Under the pieces are notes generated by a model. That model had not been told where the DNA came from and searched no databases. It was given only the letters and a program-made list of their open reading frames with translations. Positions 48,706-59,106 of a DNA stretch of 64,000 nt are shown piece by piece (the first letter of the stretch is position 1; every line of letters begins with the position of its first letter). This stretch comes from Sandaracinus amylolyticus. GTDB taxonomy: Bacteria > Myxococcota_A > Polyangia > Polyangiales > Sandaracinaceae. The stretch covers positions 3,038,001 to 3,102,000 of the forward strand of contig NZ_CP011125.1 of the NCBI RefSeq assembly GCF_000737325.1, read 5' to 3'. Made by a program: the position numbers and the translations under genes.

Positions 48706-49613
48706 GCGAGGTGACCCGTCGCGCCTCGCGCGTCGAGGGCGGGGTAGCCAGAGCTCGACCGCGCCCGCGAGCACGCGCAGGTCGAGGTGCTCGGACGGGG
48801 GTTGGCCCGGCCCCGACACGATGTCGTCGTCGAGCCGCGCCGACGCGCCCGCGAGGCGGACGTGCACGTGCCTCGCGCGCTCGGTCGGGACCTCGAGCCG
48901 CGCGCCGTGATCGCCGGCGCGCAGCGCCGCGAGGTACGAGGTCAGCGCGCGGCGGTCACGCTCGCGCACGAGCACCACGTCGAGCGCTCCGTCGAAGGGA
49001 TCGGCGTCGGGCGCCAGCCGCACGCGCGGGCCCAGCGACGCGATGTTCATGGCCTCGACCAGTAGGTACTCGCCCGAGCGATCGGCGCCGTCGACGGTGA
49101 TGCTCCAGGCGCGCGGCCGGTGTCGCCGCAGCTCGTCGAGCAGCACGCCGAGCCCGCGCTCCTGACTCTTGTCTGCGCTCGACGCCTCGTGCTCGAGCAC
49201 GTGCTGGAAGAGCCCGACGCCCGCGCTCTCCACGAAGAGCCGCTCACCCCACGCGCCGCCCGCGATACCCACGTCGAGGCGCCGCCGGATCGGATGACGA
49301 AGTCCCTCGAGCAGCTCCTCGGGGCTGCCGTCCAGGCCGAGCGTGAGCGCGATGTTGTTCGCCGTGCCGAGGCGGACGATCGCGAGCGGGACGTTGCGCC
49401 CCACCAGCGCGCGCACGGTCGCAGCGACCGTGCCGTCGCCCCCCGCGGCGACCGCGAGGTCCGGCTTGCGATCGAGCCACGCGGGATCTTGCGCCGGCGA
49501 TAACGACGCCCGCACGAGACCTCGTATCCCGCGTGCCGCAGCGCGTCCACGAGGTCCTGCGACGGGCGCTGCGCGTCGCCGGCGGTGGTGTTGTGGATCA
49601 ACCGCGCGCGCAT
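48688..49613 (-). pseudogene. Diacylglycerol kinase/YegS-like gene broken by a frameshift
   Basis: The first part (ATG 49613, RARLIHNTTAGDAQRPSQDL to HAGYEV) has the phosphate-loop N-terminus of the family. The rest (RASLSPAQDPAWLDRKPDLAVAAGGDGT to DDDIVSGPGQPPSEHLDLRVL, stop at 48688) lies in another frame. The change of frame falls at about 49505-49530. The second part contains GGDGT, LGTANNIALTLG and the C-terminal sandwich, so the catalytic domain would be complete if the frames were joined. This is either a true disruption or a one-base sequencing error; translation from a GTG at the start of the second frame is also conceivable but would lose the first strand and helix. It ends 18 nt inside the convergent lysR. 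Confidence 0.75.
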
Positions 49614-49713
49614 TCGGCTGGCTCCTGCGTGCTCGCCCCTTGCAACGTCCCGCGCTCGTGGTGCGCGACGCAACGAGCAAGCACGCCTTGCGCCCGAGCA
49701 CGCCGGAGGCCTC

Positions 49714-50460
49714 GTGAGAATCCTCGTGAGCAACGACGACGGCATCTACAGCCCGGGGATCCGAGCGCTCGCGGAGCTCGCGTCGGAGCTCGGCGAGGTG
49801 CGAATCGTCGCGCCGGACTCGGAGATGTCTTCCGTGGCGCACGCGATCACCGCGACCCGGCCGATGCGCGTGCAACGGACGCAGATCGGCGACTTCGACG
49901 CATATCGCGTGAACGGCACGCCGGCGGACTGCGTCGCGCTCGGCGCGCACGCGTGGGAGCGGGTGGACCTCGTGCTCTCCGGGATCAACCTCGGGCTCAA
50001 CGTGGGAAACGGGATGTGGCACTCGGGCACGCTCGCGGCGGCGCGCCAGGCAGCGCTGCTCGGCATCCGCGGCATCGCGCTGAGCGCGCCTGCGCCTGAC
50101 GAGGGCACGGCCGACTACGATGCGCTCGCGCCTTACGTGCGGCGTGTGCTCGCGGTGTTGGCGCACCACCACGCGCTCGAGCTGGTGAACGTGAACTTCC
50201 CCGTCGCGCCGCGAGGGATCCAGTGGACGAGGCAGTCGCTCCGTCATTACGACGGACGCGTGGTGCCCGACCGCGCTCCCTACGGCCGCGAGCTCTTCTG
50301 GTTCGCGGCGCTCCCGGTCGAGACGACCGAGGAGGGCACGGACCGGTGGGCGGTCGAGCACGACCTCGTGTCGGTCACGCCGCTGCGGCGCGACATCACC
50401 GATCACGCGGCGCTGCGCCGCGAGCTCGAGGGCGACGCGGTGGCGCAAGAGCGTCCCTGA
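49714..50460 (+). CDS. surE: 5'/3'-nucleotidase SurE
   Basis: 248 residues. VRILVSNDDGIYSPGI with the metal-binding Asp8-Asp9, APDSEMSSVAHAIT, VNGTPADCVALG and VLSGINLGLNVGNGMWHSGTLAAARQAALLG are diagnostic. SurE removes phosphate from nucleoside monophosphates. The GTG at 49714 has a GGAGG site 5 nt upstream. It is the first of two plus-strand housekeeping genes (surE, ppa). Confidence 0.95.
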   Translation: MRILVSNDDGIYSPGIRALAELASELGEVRIVAPDSEMSSVAHAITATRPMRVQRTQIGDFDAYRVNGTPADCVALGAHAWERVDLVLSGINLGLNVGNGMWHSGTLAAARQAALLGIRGIALSAPAPDEGTADYDALAPYVRRVLAVLAHHHALELVNVNFPVAPRGIQWTRQSLRHYDGRVVPDRAPYGRELFWFAALPVETTEEGTDRWAVEHDLVSVTPLRRDITDHAALRRELEGDAVAQERP

Positions 50461-50499
50461 CCGGCGTGGCGGACCGCGCCTGCTACAACTCGGCCCGCA

Positions 50500-51051
50500 A
50501 TGGTTCACGCCTGGCACGATCTCCCCAATCCCGAGCACGAGCTCGAGCGCGGCTTCAACGTCGTCATCGAGATTCCCAAGGGCTCGAAGGTCAAGTACGA
50601 GCTCGACAAGCCCTCGGGCATGGTCCGCGTCGATCGCGTGCTCTACAGCGCGGTGCACTACCCCGCGAACTATGGGTTCCTGCCGCGCACGTACTGCGAC
50701 GACGGCGATCCGCTCGATGTGCTGGTGCTCGGAAACGAGAGCGTGTACCCGCTCTCGATCATGCGTGCTCGCGCCATCGGCGTGATGCGCATGGCCGACG
50801 AGGGCAAGGAAGACGACAAGATCATCGCGGTGCACGCGCACGATCCCGCGTACGCCGACTACAAGGATCTGAGCGAGATCCCGCGGCACACGTGGCGCGA
50901 GATCAAGCGCTTCTTCGAGGACTACAAGACCCTCGAGAACAAGCAGGTCCAGGTCGACGACATGCTCGGCGCCGAGCACGCGCACCGCGTGATCCGCGAG
51001 GCGATCCGCCTGTACCAGGCGCAGGAGAATCGCCTGCGCGGGTGGGGCTGA
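50500..51051 (+). CDS. ppa: Inorganic pyrophosphatase (family I)
   Basis: 183 residues. The active-site signature [11 protein letters not shown] and the N-terminal segment [17 protein letters not shown] with the conserved Lys and Glu are present, as is [17 protein letters not shown]. It hydrolyses pyrophosphate and drives biosynthesis. The ATG at 50500 gives the normal length. Confidence 0.97.
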   Translation: MVHAWHDLPNPEHELERGFNVVIEIPKGSKVKYELDKPSGMVRVDRVLYSAVHYPANYGFLPRTYCDDGDPLDVLVLGNESVYPLSIMRARAIGVMRMADEGKEDDKIIAVHAHDPAYADYKDLSEIPRHTWREIKRFFEDYKTLENKQVQVDDMLGAEHAHRVIREAIRLYQAQENRLRGWG

Positions 51052-51921
51052 TCACGCAGAGCGATCGATCGACGAGGGCGCGTCGTCCGCGCGCTCGTCG
51101 ATCGTGTCGGCCACTTCGCCGTGCTCCGCGACCACCTCGCCCTTCGGCGCGACGTCGCTCTTCGTGATCGGCGCGGGATCGCCGCCGACCTCGGTCGTGC
51201 CCGGCATCGCGCGCGTCGCGATCTCGCCGCCGGCGTGGAGCGCCTCGTAGCGGACGCCGCCGCCCTCGGTGGGCAGCCAGTCCTCGGGGTCGAAGCCCTT
51301 CGCGCCCTCCATCGGGCGCGGATCGATCGACGCGAGGCGCAGCGGATCGTTCGAGCCCTCCGCGACGCGGATCTCCACGTGGAACCCGGTGTCGCGCTTC
51401 AGCAGCTGACCGAATTGCAGCCACGCCTGCGCGATCTCGCGCGCGAGCGCGTCGTGCTCCTTGCGCTCCGGCGCGCTCGCCCAGCGCGCCTCGGCCGCCG
51501 CCTCGGCGACGGCGCGACGCCGCTTCGCGATGACCGCGATGATCACGCCGACGACGAAGCACACCGCGGCGGTCGCGAGGAACCACGACGCGGGCCGCAG
51601 GTACTCGAGCCACACGCCGATCGCCATGCCGCCCGCGGCGGAGATGAGCACGCCCGCGGGCTCGTAGTCGACCAGCGGGATCTTCGAGAGCGCGAGCGCG
51701 CTGCTCTTCGCCTCGGCGAGCCGCTTCATCTCGGCGTGCACCGGCGCGGGCAGCGCGATCTCGAACACCTTCGCCTCGAGGAACGGGCTCTCGGGCACGT
51801 CGACCGAGCCCTGCGAGCGCACGTCGCCCGGCTCGAGCCGACGCCACGCGACGATGCGTCGCCGCACCAGCGCGTCGCCCGGCGCGCCCTCGAGGATCCG
51901 ATAGACCGCCGGCTCGCTCAC
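51052..51921 (-). CDS. Membrane protein of unknown function
   Basis: 289 residues from a GTG. The N-terminal 95 residues are soluble. Two membrane helices follow (about 95-115 YEPAGVLISAAGGMAIGVWL; 118-137 SWFLATAAVCFVVGVIIAVI), then a helical segment and a charged tail rich in Asp, Glu and Ala. I do not recognise it. It directly follows the frataxin-like gene (4 nt apart) and is probably in the same operon. Confidence 0.6.
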   Translation of the reverse strand: MSEPAVYRILEGAPGDALVRRRIVAWRRLEPGDVRSQGSVDVPESPFLEAKVFEIALPAPVHAEMKRLAEAKSSALALSKIPLVDYEPAGVLISAAGGMAIGVWLEYLRPASWFLATAAVCFVVGVIIAVIAKRRRAVAEAAAEARWASAPERKEHDALAREIAQAWLQFGQLLKRDTGFHVEIRVAEGSNDPLRLASIDPRPMEGAKGFDPEDWLPTEGGGVRYEALHAGGEIATRAMPGTTEVGGDPAPITKSDVAPKGEVVAEHGEVADTIDERADDAPSSIDRSA

Positions 51922-51925
51922 CTCG

Positions 51926-52252
51926 TCACCTCGCGATCGCGATCTCGACGCCCTTGGTGCGCGCGATCGTCTCGATCGTCTCGCAGAGCTCGGTCCCGCT
52001 GCCCTTGTCGTCGAGCCAGCGCTCGCTGCGCTCGTCCCAGTCGAAGTGCCACGCGCGATCGCCGCCCGCGAGCCACACCTGACGCACGGGGCGCTGCGTG
52101 TTGACCACGCAGCGCGATCCGTCCTTCCACGCGATCGTGATCACGTCGCCGGCGCTCTCCGCGTCCGCGTCCTCGATGTCGACGTCGTCGAACGCATCGA
52201 GGATTCGCTTGAACGTGCGGTGCGCGAGATCGAGATAACGCGACTCGTCCAT
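51926..52252 (-). CDS. cyaY: Frataxin-like protein CyaY
   Basis: 108 residues. The acidic first helix (DLAHRTFKRILDAFDDVDIEDADAESAG), the strand DVITIAWKDGSRCVVNTQRPVRQVWLAGGDRAWHFDW and the final helix CETIETIARTKGVEI match the CyaY/frataxin fold. The protein modulates iron supply and rate in iron-sulfur cluster assembly. Starts at ATG 52252. Confidence 0.85.
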   Translation of the reverse strand: MDESRYLDLAHRTFKRILDAFDDVDIEDADAESAGDVITIAWKDGSRCVVNTQRPVRQVWLAGGDRAWHFDWDERSERWLDDKGSGTELCETIETIARTKGVEIAIAR

Positions 52253-52271
52253 CGTGGTGCCCTCTCGCACT

Positions 52272-52913
52272 CTATCGCATCGACTCCATCACGGCGCGCA
52301 ATCGCGCGAAGAGCGTGGTGAGCATGCGATGCGTCAGCCCCCACACCACGCGCGGGTGCTCTCCGTCGCCCACGCGGAACCCCGGGAAGCGCATGGACTG
52401 GCCCTTCCACACGTACTCGTGCGACGCGTCGCGCTCGCCGCGGAGCATCGGCGCGATCGGCGCCCAGTGGATCTCGTCGACCTCGACGCCGTTCGGGACG
52501 AGCTCGGGCACCTCGTGCACCTGCCACACGTACGGCTTCACCACGAGCCCGGTCATCAGCCCGCGCGCGCTGCCGGGGATCGCGTCGTCGAGGCGCCCGA
52601 GCAGCTCTCCGTGCACGTCGAGATCGAGCCCGACCTCCTCGCGCGTCTCGCGCACGGCGGTGGCCTGCAGGTCGGGGTCGTGGGGCTCGCGGCGTCCGCC
52701 GGGGAACGCCATGTGGCCCGACCAGGGATCGGAGGGACGCTCGGCGCGGCGGATCAGCAGGACCTCGGGCCCGTCGAGCTCGCCGGGGCGCAGGATCGCG
52801 GACACCGCGGCGTAGCGGATCTCCGTGCCGGGTTGCGGCGTCCCGACGTCGATCTCGTGCGGCGGTTGCGTTCGCAGCGCCGCGCGCACGAGCGAGAGAT
52901 CGAGCGGCTGCAT
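52272..52913 (-). CDS. Nudix hydrolase, CoA-diphosphatase type
   Basis: 213 residues. The Nudix box is complete: GGRREPHDPDLQATAVRETREEVG. PEVLLIRRAERPSDPWSGHMAFPGG before it is the NudL/CoA-pyrophosphatase signature. VGDGEHPRVVWGLTHRML is the family's C-terminal motif. It probably cleaves CoA or a related dinucleotide. It lies 19 bp upstream of the frataxin gene in transcription order and may head that operon. Confidence 0.92.
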   Translation of the reverse strand: MQPLDLSLVRAALRTQPPHEIDVGTPQPGTEIRYAAVSAILRPGELDGPEVLLIRRAERPSDPWSGHMAFPGGRREPHDPDLQATAVRETREEVGLDLDVHGELLGRLDDAIPGSARGLMTGLVVKPYVWQVHEVPELVPNGVEVDEIHWAPIAPMLRGERDASHEYVWKGQSMRFPGFRVGDGEHPRVVWGLTHRMLTTLFARLRAVMESMR

Positions 52914-52947
52914 GGACAGAGGCGCCTACTCCCCGCGCCCCTCCACG

Positions 52948-53040
52948 TCAACCGCCGACGAGCGGGACGTGGTCGTGAGCGTGGTCGTGAGCGTGGTCGT
53001 GGTCGTGGCTCGGCCGACCACCGCTCGCGTCGATGCTCAT
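52948..53040 (-). CDS. 30-residue His-rich ORF coupled to nadA
   Basis: The ATG overlaps the nadA stop by 3 bases (ATGA on the minus strand). The product is SIDASGGRPS followed by HDHDHAHDHAHDH and VPLVGG. Alternating His-Asp stretches bind divalent metal. It is too short for most gene finders. Its coding status is supported by the coupling and motif only. It may be a small metal chaperone-like peptide or a leftover tail of nadA. Confidence 0.5.
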   Translation of the reverse strand: MSIDASGGRPSHDHDHAHDHAHDHVPLVGG

Positions 53041-54503
53041 GCCGTCGCCGCGCGCGCCGCGCGACGCTCGTGGCGCGTCGTGACGTCCTCGACGAGCTCG
53101 GGCGACAGGTGCCCGGTCTTCGAGAAGTGCCGCATGTGCAGGATCGGCACGCCGCCGATGTCCGCCGCGGTGCGGCCCTCCACGAGCTCCACGTAGCTCT
53201 TCGGGTGGAACGACGCGAGCGAGTCGTCGTCCGCCACGTCGAGCCTGCGCACGAGATCGATCAGCGCGTCGAGCGAGTTCATCTTCATGTACGGGCACGT
53301 CGCGCAGCCGCCCGCGGTCGAGCATCCCTCGCCGCCCGACACGCCCGGCACGATCGCGAGATCGCTCTCGCCCGTCGCCGCGATCGCCTCGCTCGCGACG
53401 GGGAACGCGATCTCCACCGCGACGCCCGATCCCGCGTGCGCGCGCAGCGTCTTCTGCGCCTCGCGCACGATCGACGTGATCATCCCCGCCTCGGTGCCGA
53501 GCACGAAGCGCAGCGTCTCGTTCCCGCCGCGCGCGACCGCGCCCTTCACCTTGCGCGTGATGAACCCGAGGATGTCGCTGGTCGATCCCACGACGCCGCG
53601 ATCCGCTTCGCGCGCCTCGAGCGCGAGCTCGAACATCTCGCCCGGCACCTCGAGGTGCGCGGTCACGAACGAGCCCTTCTCCTCCTCGCGCACGCGCCGC
53701 ACCACGTCCTCGCCGAACATGTGGTGCACGATGCAGTGCCCCTGCTCGAACCACGCGAAGCGCTCTCGCACCTTCGCGATCGTCGCGCGCGAGTGCGCGG
53801 GGTGCACCTTGCGGATCTCCTCGTCGCTCATCTCGCTCATCGACGCGAAGAGCTGACCGAGGTTTCGGCCCATGTACGTGTCGGGGCCGAAGAACACGTG
53901 CACCTCCGGGATCTCGGCGAACGCGGTGAGCACGGTCTGCACGACGTTCGACGAGGTGCACGTGATCGTCGGCACCACCGAGTGGGCGCGCGCCTTCGTG
54001 CGCAGCGACGTGTTGATGTAGACGACGTGCAGCGCGCGCGGCGTCTTCGCCGCCTTCGTCAGCCAGGCCTGGTACGTCATCGTGTCGGCCGCGGCGGCGA
54101 GCGAGCAGCCGATCGCCTCGGCGGCGACGCGATAGACGGGCACGTGCTGGAGCCCCGCCTTGTCCAGCATCGCGCGCGCGTTCTCGCTCATGAAGTCGAC
54201 GCCGAGCACGATGATCGATCGACATCCCGCCTCGGCCATCGCGACCGCGCGATCCGCCATCACCAGCGAGTCGGAGATGTGGATGTGCGGCCACGTGCAG
54301 CTCGCGAGCACGCCCTGGAGCTGCGGGTCCATGTAGAAGTGCGCGACGACGCCGATCTTCTTCTCGGCGAGCAGCGCGTCGAGCTCGCGCACGATCGCGG
54401 GATCGGGCTGGAGGTACTCGGCTTGCGCCTCGGCGAAGGCCCCCTCGGCCTCGAAACGATCCTCGAGCACGCGCAGCGAAGGGAAGGTCCGGCTCGTCGA
54501 CAT
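53037..54503 (-). CDS. nadA: Quinolinate synthase
   Basis: 488 residues, longer than many NadA (about 340) but containing the three expected Cys ligands: SCTWPH, ITCTSSN and GGCATCPYMKMNSL. AHFYMDPQLQGV and CTWPHIHISDSLVMADRAV are family-typical. It condenses iminoaspartate and DHAP to quinolinate using a 4Fe-4S cluster in NAD synthesis. The ATG at 54503 opens the gene. A frataxin gene about 0.8 kb further in the same direction fits the iron-sulfur theme. Confidence 0.93.
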   Translation of the reverse strand: MSTSRTFPSLRVLEDRFEAEGAFAEAQAEYLQPDPAIVRELDALLAEKKIGVVAHFYMDPQLQGVLASCTWPHIHISDSLVMADRAVAMAEAGCRSIIVLGVDFMSENARAMLDKAGLQHVPVYRVAAEAIGCSLAAAADTMTYQAWLTKAAKTPRALHVVYINTSLRTKARAHSVVPTITCTSSNVVQTVLTAFAEIPEVHVFFGPDTYMGRNLGQLFASMSEMSDEEIRKVHPAHSRATIAKVRERFAWFEQGHCIVHHMFGEDVVRRVREEEKGSFVTAHLEVPGEMFELALEAREADRGVVGSTSDILGFITRKVKGAVARGGNETLRFVLGTEAGMITSIVREAQKTLRAHAGSGVAVEIAFPVASEAIAATGESDLAIVPGVSGGEGCSTAGGCATCPYMKMNSLDALIDLVRRLDVADDDSLASFHPKSYVELVEGRTAADIGGVPILHMRHFSKTGHLSPELVEDVTTRHERRAARAATA

Positions 54504-54713
54504 GGTCGGGCGAGTATGGAGCTGTTCACGGACGGGCGGCAGTCCGCGCAGACACGCGCCTCACGACCTCTCGGCAACCTTTGGCCAAGCGGCCGAAAGC
54601 TTGTCGCCGCAACGATTTCGATCGGCGTAAATGCTTGTCATCACAATAGTTTCCGGAGCGCGTCAGTTTGACGAACGGGGCTCCTCCGAAGCACCCTCGG
54701 CCCCGTCTTCGCC

Positions 54714-56308
<1,595 letters not shown>

Positions 56309-56312
<4 letters not shown>

Positions 56313-57052
56313 GCGCGATTCGTCATGCGATCGGTGGCGCGTGCGTCGCGCTGATGTCGCTCGCGCAGGCGGGCTGCTACGGCAACGAGGCGACGGTGTT
56401 CCCGGCGGGCGCGGAGCCCTGGGAGGAGAACCTCGCCGCGATGCCGCCGGCGGACGAAGGCACGCCGTGCGCGGAGGAGCTGACGTTCCATCGCACCGGC
56501 TGGCTGAGCGCCCGCTCGGTGCACGCGCGCGCGTGCATCCACCAGCCGCTCGACGTCGTGTGGCGCGCGATCCGGAACCCGCAGACCGGGCGTGATCCGA
56601 CGACGACGGCGCGCTGGCGCGTGCTCGAGTGGGACGTGGCGCGCGACGAAGATCCCGCGCCCGACTTCAGCTACCGCACGTACCTCTTCGTCGACGACAT
56701 CATCGATCTCGAGATGGAGCAGGTGTGGCGCCACTACCTGGTCCAGAGCGAGACCGACGACACGGGCGCGGAGACGCCGACGCTCGTCGCGACGCGCTGG
56801 CAGAAGGTGTGGGGCACCAGCGCGATCAGCGTGATGGAGGGCTCGCTCGTCGCGCGCCCGTTCGAGGAAGACCCGTCGATGACGCTGGTCGAGTACCAGT
56901 ACCACCTCGACGCGGTCGCGCGTGACGACCACGCCACCATCGAGACGTTCCTCGGCGTGATCTACGGGCGCCTCAAGCAGGACGCGCACGGCGAAGCGCT
57001 CGATCCGAGCGACTGCGACGAGTGCCCCGAGCCGCCCGACTCGTACCTCTGA
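56309..57052 (+). CDS. Lipoprotein with a START/SRPBCC-like region
   Basis: 247 residues from a GTG overlapping the previous stop. Lipobox LAQAGC (Cys23). RSVHARACIHQPLDVVWRAIRNPQTGRD and WRVLEWDVARDEDP, then YRTYLFVDDIIDLEMEQVWRHYLVQ, resemble the strand-helix pattern of SRPBCC hydrophobic-ligand proteins. It could present sterol substrate to the enzyme encoded just upstream. Domain call is tentative. Confidence 0.65.
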
Positions 57053-57059
57053 GCGACGC

Positions 57060-57470
57060 TCAGGCGCCCGCCGTGCTCGGCGCGCGGCGGGCGACTGCGA
57101 CCGCGGCGAGCACGGCGACGAGCGCAGCGGCCCAGAGCGTCAGGAGCGGCAGCGACGAGGTCGGCCGCACCTCCTCGGCGAAGGCGAGCGCGCGTCGATC
57201 CGGCGCGGTCGACACGAGCACCTCGACGCCGTGGATGACGCCGCTCACCTGATGTAGCAGGAGGACGCCGGTCCCGACGCTCGCGATCGCGACGCCGGCG
57301 CTCGCCACGAGGTGCACCGAGGTCCTCGCGTGCAGGCGCAGCGCCGCGGTGGCCGCGACGACCGGCACCACGAGACAGAAGATCGCGCCTGCGGCCGCGG
57401 TCGACCACAGGACGTCGGAGACGGCCTCGAGGACGATCTCGGGCGCGCCCTCGACGGCCGTCGTCTGCAT
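57060..57470 (-). CDS. Small membrane protein, unknown
   Basis: 136 residues with three hydrophobic helices (AAAGAIFCLVVPVVAATAALRL, VHLVASAGVAIASVGTGVLLLHQVSG, LPLLTLWAAALVAVLAAVAVARR). No motif recognised. Starts at ATG 57470, convergent with the lipoprotein gene. Confidence 0.6.
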   Translation of the reverse strand: MQTTAVEGAPEIVLEAVSDVLWSTAAAGAIFCLVVPVVAATAALRLHARTSVHLVASAGVAIASVGTGVLLLHQVSGVIHGVEVLVSTAPDRRALAFAEEVRPTSSLPLLTLWAAALVAVLAAVAVARRAPSTAGA

Positions 57471-57521
57471 CGCGGCGGCGACGGCGCGTGCACAGAGCGC
57501 GAGCGCCGCCGTCGTGCTCCC

Positions 57522-58097
57522 TCAGCTGCGCTTCTGGTACTCGAGCGTGAAGTGCACCGGCACCGGCATCATGGGGCCCTGCTGCGTCGCGGTGACCGTC
57601 ATCGTCCGCCCGTCGGGCGAGACCGCGTAGTGGTTCCAGCGGCGTCCGAGCGAGTGCCCGAAGTACTGCTCGAGGCGGCCGTCGCGGAAGTGCTGCGTCA
57701 CGTCGACCGCCGCGCCGTCGGGCAGCGTGAACGGCTGCGCGACGCCGGGGCGCGTCGTGTACGTGAAGCGCGAGTCGAACACGCAGCTGATGCGGCCGTC
57801 GGCGAGGAAGTCGAGGTCGATGCGGCGGTTGAGCGGCGTCTTCTCGCGCAGCTGATCGCGCGTCACGCCCTGCAGGAAGAAGTTCATCTCGCCGACCGCG
57901 CGCTCGATCGCCGCGTCGATGCGCTGCTGGCCGGTGCGCTCGGGCGTCGAGAGGAACCACGCGCCGTCGAGCAACGTGCGCAGCTCGGCCTCGGTGCGCT
58001 GTGGAGGCGGCGTGTCCTGCGTCTGCGCGCGATGTGGGATCGCGACGGCGAGCACGAGCACCAGCGAGAGCGAGAGGGCAAGACGTCGGGCCATCAT
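57522..58097 (-). CDS. Exported protein, unknown
   Basis: 191 residues with a signal peptide (RRLALSLSLVLVLAVAIPHRAQTQ). The mature part is beta-rich (LDFLADGRISCVFDSRFTYTTRP, RTMTVTATQQGPMMPVPVHFTLEYQKR), possibly a small lipocalin-like barrel. No certain family. Confidence 0.65.
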   Translation of the reverse strand: MMARRLALSLSLVLVLAVAIPHRAQTQDTPPPQRTEAELRTLLDGAWFLSTPERTGQQRIDAAIERAVGEMNFFLQGVTRDQLREKTPLNRRIDLDFLADGRISCVFDSRFTYTTRPGVAQPFTLPDGAAVDVTQHFRDGRLEQYFGHSLGRRWNHYAVSPDGRTMTVTATQQGPMMPVPVHFTLEYQKRS

Positions 58098-58201
58098 GAA
58101 GTCGAGCCTAGACTGCTCGACGGGCCCGTTCGATTCAATCGCGCCGTCTGCTTCGCGAGCACTCCTGTCGGGGAATGCGCGTATGCTCCGCGGCCATCGT
58201 C

Positions 58202-58960
58202 ATGGCCGAGGCCGAGCTGCATTCCATCGCGACCTGGACCGAGATCGGTCTCGCCGCGCTCACGTTCGTGTCGCTCTTCTTCGTGACCGCGCCCTACGGG
58301 CGGCACGGACGCAAAGGGTGGGGTCCCGAGATCTCGCAGCGCCTCGGGTGGGTGCTGATGGAGCTGCCCGCGTGCGTGCTCTGGCTCGGCATCTACTTCG
58401 CGGGCACGCACGCGCTCGAGCTCGCGCCGCTCGCGCTGATGGCGCTCTGGCAGCTCCACTACGTGAACCGCACGTTCGTGTTCCCGTTCCGCATCAAGGC
58501 GGAGGGCAAGACGACGCCGGTCTCGATCGTCGCGACCGCGATCGTGTTCAACACGCTCAATGCGTACGTGAACGCGCGCTGGGTCTCGGAGCTCGGGAGC
58601 TATCCGATCAGCTGGCTCTACGATGCGCGATTCGTGATCGGTGCCGTGCTCTTCGTCGCGGGGTTCGCGATCAACCAGCACGCCGATCAGGTGCTGATGA
58701 ACCTCCGGAAGCCGGGCGAGACCGGGTACAAGATCCCGCACGGCGGGCTCTATCGGTTCATCTCGTGCCCCAACTACTTCGGGGAGATCCTCGAGTGGAC
58801 GGGATGGGCCATCGCGACGTGGTCGCTCGCCGGGCTCGCGTTCGCGCTCTACACGATCGCGAACCTCGCGCCGCGCGCGCTCAAGCACCACGAGTGGTAT
58901 CGCCAGAAGTTCGCGGACTACCCGACCTCGCGCCGCGCGCTGATCCCGTTCGTGGTGTGA
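58202..58960 (+). CDS. Steroid 5-alpha-reductase-like membrane protein (DUF1295 group)
   Basis: 252 residues, six or seven hydrophobic helices. The C-terminal signature LYRFISCPNYFGEILEWTGWAIATWS and HHEWYRQKFADYP is that of 3-oxo-5-alpha-steroid 4-dehydrogenases; QLHYVNRTFVFPFRIK is also conserved. These enzymes reduce a steroid or enone double bond with NADPH in the membrane. Starts at ATG 58202; an upstream start at 58175 is less likely. With the cholesterol-oxidase-like gene 2 kb upstream it may belong to a sterol pathway. Confidence 0.86.
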   Translation: MAEAELHSIATWTEIGLAALTFVSLFFVTAPYGRHGRKGWGPEISQRLGWVLMELPACVLWLGIYFAGTHALELAPLALMALWQLHYVNRTFVFPFRIKAEGKTTPVSIVATAIVFNTLNAYVNARWVSELGSYPISWLYDARFVIGAVLFVAGFAINQHADQVLMNLRKPGETGYKIPHGGLYRFISCPNYFGEILEWTGWAIATWSLAGLAFALYTIANLAPRALKHHEWYRQKFADYPTSRRALIPFVV

Positions 58961-59106
58961 CCGGCACGACCGTGCACGAGCACGTGCACGTCGGACCGGG
59001 ACGAGAACGAGGACGCGTCGCGCACGCCCGTGCTCGAGAGCCGCACCGAGGCGCCGCTCGTGCAGCCCCCGCGACGGTTCCTTGACGCACGGCGCGCGTT
59101 GGGCCG

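Noticed and set aside
52948-54294. A 448-codon frame overlapping nadA
   Set aside because: Only its last 30 codons, after the nadA stop, are plausible; the rest is a shadow of nadA.
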